Source: Lachnospiraceae bacterium (GTDB lineage Bacteria > Bacillota_A > Clostridia > Lachnospirales > Lachnospiraceae). Taken from it: a stretch of DNA of 64,000 nt. Shown in pieces: positions 59,572-64,000 of the stretch. The stretch is taken from NCBI GenBank assembly GCA_017522685.1, contig JAFWYN010000018.1:76500-140499 (forward strand). Direction: 5' to 3'. Each line of letters starts with the position of its first letter. Position 1 is the first letter of the stretch. Position numbers and translations under genes: made by a program. The notes below the pieces were generated by a model. That model was given only the letters and a program-made list of their open reading frames with translations. It did not search any database and was not told where the DNA came from.

Positions 59572-61212
59572 CTATCGGCGTAAAAACGCTGTGTTATATA
59601 TTGCGGATGAATTCCAGTAAATGGTGATTTCATTGGTGGAATAGCTTTCCCATACATCCACAAAGCATTTCATGGGTGCCGTACCCGGTGCCAGTAATTT
59701 ACGTGCTGCCGGATCCCCCGGATGACCGTTTGGACCACCGGACACCAGTCCGGGTACCGGTTCCTCAATATCATCCATTTGAAGTGGTCTGCTGTGAGGA
59801 TTCTTATAAGGCTTGGTTCCAAAGCCTGTCACAAAACTATACTGAGTGATATTTTTACCCAGCAGATAATCCACATGACATTGCACCGCCTCTGCATAGG
59901 CTTCCTTTCCGGTCAATTCATAAGCCAGACTCCAAAGGATTCCTCTGTTGGTCACTACCATGCTGGACCCCCAACAGAAATCTTCCGGTGCCATACCCAT
60001 TTCAAAAACGTTCAGTCTGCATAGCTCCAGCAAACGCTCCGCTTCGGCGATTACAGCCGTCTTGCAGATATTGTATATCTCTTCTCCAATGCTCTTTTCC
60101 GCATCTGAAAGCACTGCCAGAGATGCAAATCCTCCCACATCCGTCCAACCGAAATCCACTATGGGAACATCCTTTTTAAGGAATTCCAGTGCAGCCATTT
60201 GATAAGCCGTACCATCTTCCTCTCTATCCTTTGCCAGATAAAACATCTCTACTGCTGCCCAAAGGCGTTCATCCATATCCGAATAATCCCCATACATTCC
60301 GGTATCAGAATTCTCCGGATTACGGAAAAATACCGGCTCCGGATGAGTTTCTAACCAATTCCAGGATTTTTTAGCCGCTGCTTCCATCTTCTTTGCAAAA
60401 TCTGCATCATATTTTTGGTACACTCTTGCGCATAGAGCCATGGTAGCACAAAAATCAGCCACAGCCATGGAAGAAACATCAAATGCATAGAACTGTAATA
60501 AATCCTCCTCCGGCATCAAAAAATCTGCATGATTCTGTGAGGTAAGCTTATGATATACGCCGCCATCTTCCCGCTGCATCTTCAGCATCCATTCCAATTC
60601 ATATCGGCACTCATTGATGAGATCCGGTATCCCATTACCGCTTTCCGGAATATTCAATTCATCCGTAAACGCTGCCGGGTATTTTAAGAAAGCATAGATT
60701 AAATGACCTATTGTTACAGCCGCCGGTGTAATATATCTGCCGTAATCGCCTGCGTCGTGCCAGCCGCCGGTAGCTTCAAACTCTATACTTCTGTCACTCC
60801 ATACCTGCACCTTATCCAAATGACATGCTGCATGGGTATAGACACCTGCATACTTTTCCTCCAAGGCGCAGCCGCATCTCTGGAAATACAATGCCTTAAT
60901 CATAGCATTATGTGCTTCCCGATATACATCCTCACCTATGGTAAAGGAACCGCACTCTCCCATAAAGGGATGTACCAGCTGATATTTGCCCGGCTTGTCT
61001 ACCTTGGACAAATCCAGCTTGTATAAAGATTCCCTGCATAAGGGATCATGGATAGCCTCTCTGGTACCCACACCGGTCACAACTCTGCCCTGTTCATCCT
61101 TAATTTCATAGGAACCCGGCATCTTTACCACTGCCATCTTCTTCTGTGTTACATTATAACCCACCTGATTTAACATCGGTTTACGAAATCCTTCCAATGC
61201 ATTACCCTCCAT
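59572..61212 (-). CDS. Glycoside hydrolase family 9, no signal peptide
   Basis: The protein has about 546 residues. An N-terminal Ig-like CelD_N domain (residues 5-95; KPMLNQVGYNVTQKKMAVVK) precedes an (alpha/alpha)6 catalytic domain with GGWHDAGDYGRYITP (catalytic Asp pair), NPHSRP (substrate His/Arg) and WESYSTNEITIYWNSS (catalytic Glu). No signal peptide is visible, so the enzyme should be cytoplasmic and act on imported oligosaccharides (cellodextrins, mixed-linkage glucans or glucosaminides) rather than cellulose. The start is uncertain: ATG 61212 has no ribosome site, whereas TTG 61197 has GGAGGG 7 bases upstream. The small 57-residue gene follows. Confidence 0.88.
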   Translation of the reverse strand: MEGNALEGFRKPMLNQVGYNVTQKKMAVVKMPGSYEIKDEQGRVVTGVGTREAIHDPLCRESLYKLDLSKVDKPGKYQLVHPFMGECGSFTIGEDVYREAHNAMIKALYFQRCGCALEEKYAGVYTHAACHLDKVQVWSDRSIEFEATGGWHDAGDYGRYITPAAVTIGHLIYAFLKYPAAFTDELNIPESGNGIPDLINECRYELEWMLKMQREDGGVYHKLTSQNHADFLMPEEDLLQFYAFDVSSMAVADFCATMALCARVYQKYDADFAKKMEAAAKKSWNWLETHPEPVFFRNPENSDTGMYGDYSDMDERLWAAVEMFYLAKDREEDGTAYQMAALEFLKKDVPIVDFGWTDVGGFASLAVLSDAEKSIGEEIYNICKTAVIAEAERLLELCRLNVFEMGMAPEDFCWGSSMVVTNRGILWSLAYELTGKEAYAEAVQCHVDYLLGKNITQYSFVTGFGTKPYKNPHSRPLQMDDIEEPVPGLVSGGPNGHPGDPAARKLLAPGTAPMKCFVDVWESYSTNEITIYWNSSAIYNTAFLRR

Positions 61213-61296
61213 ATAAAAAATTATTGTATATATCTTATCACATTCCTCAGAAAAATACATCACAATTCACTCTGATTATTGTAACTTTCTATATCG

Positions 61297-61340
61297 AAAA
61301 AACACCCCTATACAGGCATTTCTGCCCATATAGAGGTGTT
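61297..61340 (-). terminator. Terminator of the secreted repeat-protein gene
   Basis: AACACC..CTATA..GGC / GCC..TATAG.GGTGTT stem. The minus strand runs into TTTTTT after it. It lies 10 bp downstream of the stop at 61350. Confidence 0.85.
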
Positions 61341-61349
61341 GCATTAAAT

Positions 61350-62861
61350 TTATGCTTCCTTGGGAATTAATGTATAGTTGCCGTCTGCATCCTTTACCAT
61401 GTCGTACTTTTCAATTATATTACCTGCCGCATCGCAAAACCAAGCTTCTACATAGTCATGATTCTCGTCCCATACATACGTAGTATTACTCAGGAAACGC
61501 CCTTCAGCATCATAGCAGATGATTATATGCAAGCTATGTGTATAGTCATACATATTTGTAGTGATGAAACCTGCATTATCAACAGAAGTTACCGCAATGA
61601 TTCTGCCTTCTGCATCCAATGTGTTTTCCGCATAACTGGTTCTGTTACCATTTGCATCGTAAGTAGCGTGTCCGATTTCTCTGCCATATTCATCATAAAC
61701 AAAAACAGTATAATCAGTCAACTCACCAGCTGCATTGTAGAAGCTTGACTTCACCCACAATCCATCAACATATTCAAATACCACCTTACTTCCATCAGAG
61801 TTTACGCTCTCTGTGGTACCGGTAAAGCCTACATCCTCTACTACATCATCGCCTCCTTCAGAACCTTCCGGAATAAATATAGGGTTGCCATCCTCATCTA
61901 CACCCAATTCATACTCCTGACGCAAAGTTCCGTCTTCATTAAACTCTCTGTAGTCGTAGTATTCTCCGTTTTCATCCACATTCCACTGGCACCAATCTGC
62001 AAAGCTACCATCTGCGTTATAACAAATCAAATCATGTGTACGTGCCACATTATCAAAACGATTTACTGCAATAGTACCATCACTATTATGCATTGTAGTT
62101 ACTACCAATGTACCCTCATTGAGATATTCAATCTGGGAATATGTGGTTAATACACCCTGTGCATCATAAAAATCTTCTCTGATTACCTGTCCGTTTTCAT
62201 CGTACTGACAGGTAAAATAGCTTTCCATTTCACCGTTAGCATAATAGAAGCTTCTCTTAGTCATAACACCATCTGCATCATATTCAGATATATACCAGCC
62301 ACCATTATCCATCATGGTTTTTTCTGTAGTTCCCTGTGCAGGTGCACTCACTTCAGGTGCCTGCTGTGGTCTGTTGTTAGGCTTCATCTCTTGATTCTTA
62401 TGACCCTTACCTCTGTTTTCCTTCTTACCGGTCTCCAGATAATGCTTTGCTGCCTTCTTGTAATCATCTCCAAATGCCTTACTTAAGTCCTCATAGGATG
62501 ATACATATTTCTTCACATCAAAATCGGTTCCGTTGTCGCGATTTTCCTTAATACCATACTCGAAGTAATGATCCACATAAGCATCCCAGTTGTCACCAAA
62601 TGCCTTGTCCAAATCCTTATATGTATTACGGTACTTTGCAATATCAAGGATAGGACTCATATTACGTCCTTCCTTCGCTCCGAAGTTTACAAAATGCTGA
62701 TAAAGCGCATCCGCATCATTTCCAAATGCTTTCGCCAGGTCATCATACTGTGCTGCATAATACTCTGCATCAAACACATCCCTTAAACCTGCTGCATCTG
62801 CCGGCATGCTGCTACCAAACCAGATTGCTCCTACCAATACTGCTACTACCAATTTCTTCAT
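61350..62861 (-). CDS. Secreted repeat protein (FD/YD-type repeats), unknown function
   Basis: The protein has 503 residues. It has a signal peptide (KKLVVAVLVGAIWFGSSMPADA, cleavage near residue 23). Residues 30-165 are three repeats of about 42 residues with the pattern FDxxxYxxxYxDLxKAFGxxxxxxxxHYxxxGxKExR. A Pro/Gln-rich linker follows, then from about 200 to 495 many YD-like strands (YDENGQVIREDFYDAQGVLTTY, YDEYGREIGHATYDANGNRTSY) of the kind seen in MORN/RHS-like surface proteins. No sortase motif or membrane anchor is seen, so it is secreted or bound through the repeats. ATG 62861 follows GGAGG; the upstream ATG at 62915 is not needed. It is preceded by a structured leader. Confidence 0.82.
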   Translation of the reverse strand: MKKLVVAVLVGAIWFGSSMPADAAGLRDVFDAEYYAAQYDDLAKAFGNDADALYQHFVNFGAKEGRNMSPILDIAKYRNTYKDLDKAFGDNWDAYVDHYFEYGIKENRDNGTDFDVKKYVSSYEDLSKAFGDDYKKAAKHYLETGKKENRGKGHKNQEMKPNNRPQQAPEVSAPAQGTTEKTMMDNGGWYISEYDADGVMTKRSFYYANGEMESYFTCQYDENGQVIREDFYDAQGVLTTYSQIEYLNEGTLVVTTMHNSDGTIAVNRFDNVARTHDLICYNADGSFADWCQWNVDENGEYYDYREFNEDGTLRQEYELGVDEDGNPIFIPEGSEGGDDVVEDVGFTGTTESVNSDGSKVVFEYVDGLWVKSSFYNAAGELTDYTVFVYDEYGREIGHATYDANGNRTSYAENTLDAEGRIIAVTSVDNAGFITTNMYDYTHSLHIIICYDAEGRFLSNTTYVWDENHDYVEAWFCDAAGNIIEKYDMVKDADGNYTLIPKEA

Positions 62862-62897
62862 TTTTCTTTTCCTCCTGATAATATAAAATATTTTATC

Positions 62898-62967
62898 GGG
62901 ACGTAAGTTCCGCACCCCTCATAAAAAATGCGTGTTTCTTAGGTAAGTTACCTATCCCCCTCGTCCC
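62898..62967 (-). promoter_or_regulatory. Structured 5' leader of the repeat-protein gene (candidate RNA element)
   Basis: On the minus strand GGGACG (62962-62967) pairs with CGTCCC (62898-62903) and encloses a hairpin TAGGTAA / TTACCTA (62940-62954) and a second CGCA/TGCG stem, so a three-way junction is possible. It ends about 37 bp before the ATG at 62861. It matches no riboswitch class I know. It could be a riboswitch, an RNA thermometer or a protein-binding site. Nothing else is seen in 62862-63216 apart from the groEL terminator. Confidence 0.5.
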
Positions 62968-63052
62968 TTACACACATAATACACAGCAAGTCTCAAATAA
63001 GTTTCATTTTTTTGAAAAAATTTTTATTTTTTTCAATTTTCCTGAAAATCAA

Positions 63053-63082
63053 AACTCCCGGTCACTATTGTAACCGGGAGTT
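63053..63082 (-). terminator. Terminator downstream of groEL
   Basis: AACTCCCGGT / ACCGGGAGTT, perfect 10-bp stem with a 10-base loop. On the minus strand it is followed by TTGATTTTC. It lies 135 bp after the groEL stop. Confidence 0.75.
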
Positions 63083-63216
63083 CCTGTTACATGCGTGTAT
63101 TGCATGTAAGTAATATTATTATAAAGTCCATCTGTTCACAATGGAAAGATTCACACGTTAATACCATCTATCGTGCATCATTTGCACATCTGCTATGCCT
63201 TTTGAGTAAGCTAGGC

Positions 63217-64000
63217 TTAGTACATTCCTGCACCGGCACCAGCGGGCATTGCAGGAGTTTCTTCCTTGATATTAGCCACAACAGACTCAGTGGTAAGCAA
63301 GGTACTTGCCACACTGGTAGCATTCTGCAGTGCACTTCTGGTAACCTTAGCAGGGTCTAAGATACCTGCACTTACCATATTTACATACTCTTCCTTGTAA
63401 GCATCGAAACCAACACCGATTTCAGACTCTCTTACCTTGTTAATAATAACACTGCCTTCCAAGCCTGCATTAGCTGCAATATGATACAAAGGTGCTTCTA
63501 AAGCTTTAAGAACGATATTTGCACCGGTCTTTTCGTCTCCTGACAAAGTATCAGCCATAGCCTTCACTTCCTTGGTAGCATGGATATATGCGGAACCACC
63601 ACCTGCGATGATACCTTCTTCCACTGCTGCTCTGGTTGCTGCAAGTGCATCCTCTAAACGAAGCTTAGCTTCCTTCATTTCGGTTTCGGTAGCTGCACCC
63701 ACACGGATTACTGCTACACCGCCTGCCAACTTGGCAAGTCTTTCCTGAAGCTTTTCTTTGTCAAATTCAGAAGTAGTTTCTTCAATCTGCTTCTTAATCT
63801 GTGCGATTCTACCCTGAATAGCTGTCTTGTCACCCTCACCGTCTACGATAACGGTAGATTCCTTCATTACCTTAACAGACTTAGCACGACCCATCATATC
63901 TAATGTAGCATCCTTCAGTTCATAACCAAGCTCGGAGCTGATTACCACACCACCGGTAAGGATAGCGATATCCTCCAGCATAGCTTTTCTTCTGTCGCCA
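63217..64000 (-). CDS. groL: Chaperonin GroEL, C-terminal half only
   Basis: Residues visible are the last 260 or so of Gro[89 protein letters not shown] and [46 protein letters not shown]. The tail GAGAGMY replaces the usual GGM repeats. The 5' part lies beyond the right edge (the frame is open to 64000). It folds proteins with GroES in the cytoplasm, and groES should lie upstream outside the window. Confidence 0.97.
   Translation of the reverse strand, partial: GDRRKAMLEDIAILTGGVVISSELGYELKDATLDMMGRAKSVKVMKESTVIVDGEGDKTAIQGRIAQIKKQIEETTSEFDKEKLQERLAKLAGGVAVIRVGAATETEMKEAKLRLEDALAATRAAVEEGIIAGGGSAYIHATKEVKAMADTLSGDEKTGANIVLKALEAPLYHIAANAGLEGSVIINKVRESEIGVGFDAYKEEYVNMVSAGILDPAKVTRSALQNATSVASTLLTTESVVANIKEETPAMPAGAGAGMY

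Overview
The window reads as a chromosomal segment of a low-to-moderate-GC Clostridia, most likely a Lachnospiraceae gut anaerobe. This is inferred from Firmicute-type genes (class III fructose-1,6-bisphosphatase, an L-box upstream of dapA, a YerC TrpR-like protein, DUF1836, HemZ, a YtrA-type GntR operon), AGGAGG-type ribosome binding sites, TTGACA-17-TATAAT promoters and compact operons closed by T-tailed hairpins. No rRNA, tRNA, CRISPR array, phage or intact insertion sequence was seen. Most genes lie on the minus strand.

Layout. 1-4.2 kb is a decayed accessory stretch: a membrane protein running off the left edge, an azoreductase-like flavoprotein, a DUF1062 gene and an HD-phosphohydrolase remnant that look fused at a deletion scar, a frameshifted nucleotidyltransferase, a NimA-like flavoprotein, and an intergenic region with inverted and direct repeats. 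4.2-8.2 kb holds a heterodimeric ABC exporter and an Sfp-type phosphopantetheinyl transferase with overlapping reading frames. 8.2-11.8 kb holds a hairpin repeat array and hisS-aspS. 11.8-16.2 kb is a regulatory hot spot: a COG3044-type ATPase behind a leader peptide and intrinsic terminator, and, divergently, a MerR-SDR fusion under a promoter with a 19-bp spacer around a perfect palindrome, then an AraC-acetyltransferase fusion.

16.3-22.7 kb carries hemZ, a DUF4261 gene, a four-copy 64-bp repeat array, a metallo-beta-lactamase-fold hydrolase, relA (interrupted near its 3' end by an in-frame amber codon) and apt. 22.7-24.3 kb has a Ser/Thr kinase with a divergent PP2C-like partner. 24.4-31.9 kb is the conserved pyrH-frr-uppS-cdsA-dxr-rseP cluster for translation recycling, isoprenoid and phospholipid synthesis, preceded by a polysaccharide deacetylase and an HD phosphohydrolase. 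32-46 kb contains several zinc-ribbon proteins (a TFIIB-type membrane protein, a Tim44-like protein and an SPFH protein), a FAD/Rieske oxidoreductase, a GntR-regulated ABC module, an acyltransferase, rlmD and pcrA.

46-52.4 kb has small plus-strand units (XRE regulator, orphan solute-binding lipoprotein, yerC, cold-shock protein, lipoprotein) alternating with minus-strand genes (DUF1836, a degenerate M23 protein, an orphan PTS IIC, a eukaryotic-type HisA). 52.4-57.1 kb is the lysine-riboswitch-controlled dapA-dapB-fbp operon and a tandem-OB-fold SSB. 57.4-64 kb contains typA, a GH9 glycosidase with a small conserved-looking ORF, a secreted repeat protein behind a structured leader, and the 3' end of groEL at the right edge.

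The observations most worth follow-up are the leader-peptide attenuator in front of the uncharacterised COG3044 ATPase, the self-regulated MerR-SDR fusion, the amber codon in relA followed by a perfectly preserved coding tail, and two intergenic arrays of degenerate hairpin repeats with strict spacing.
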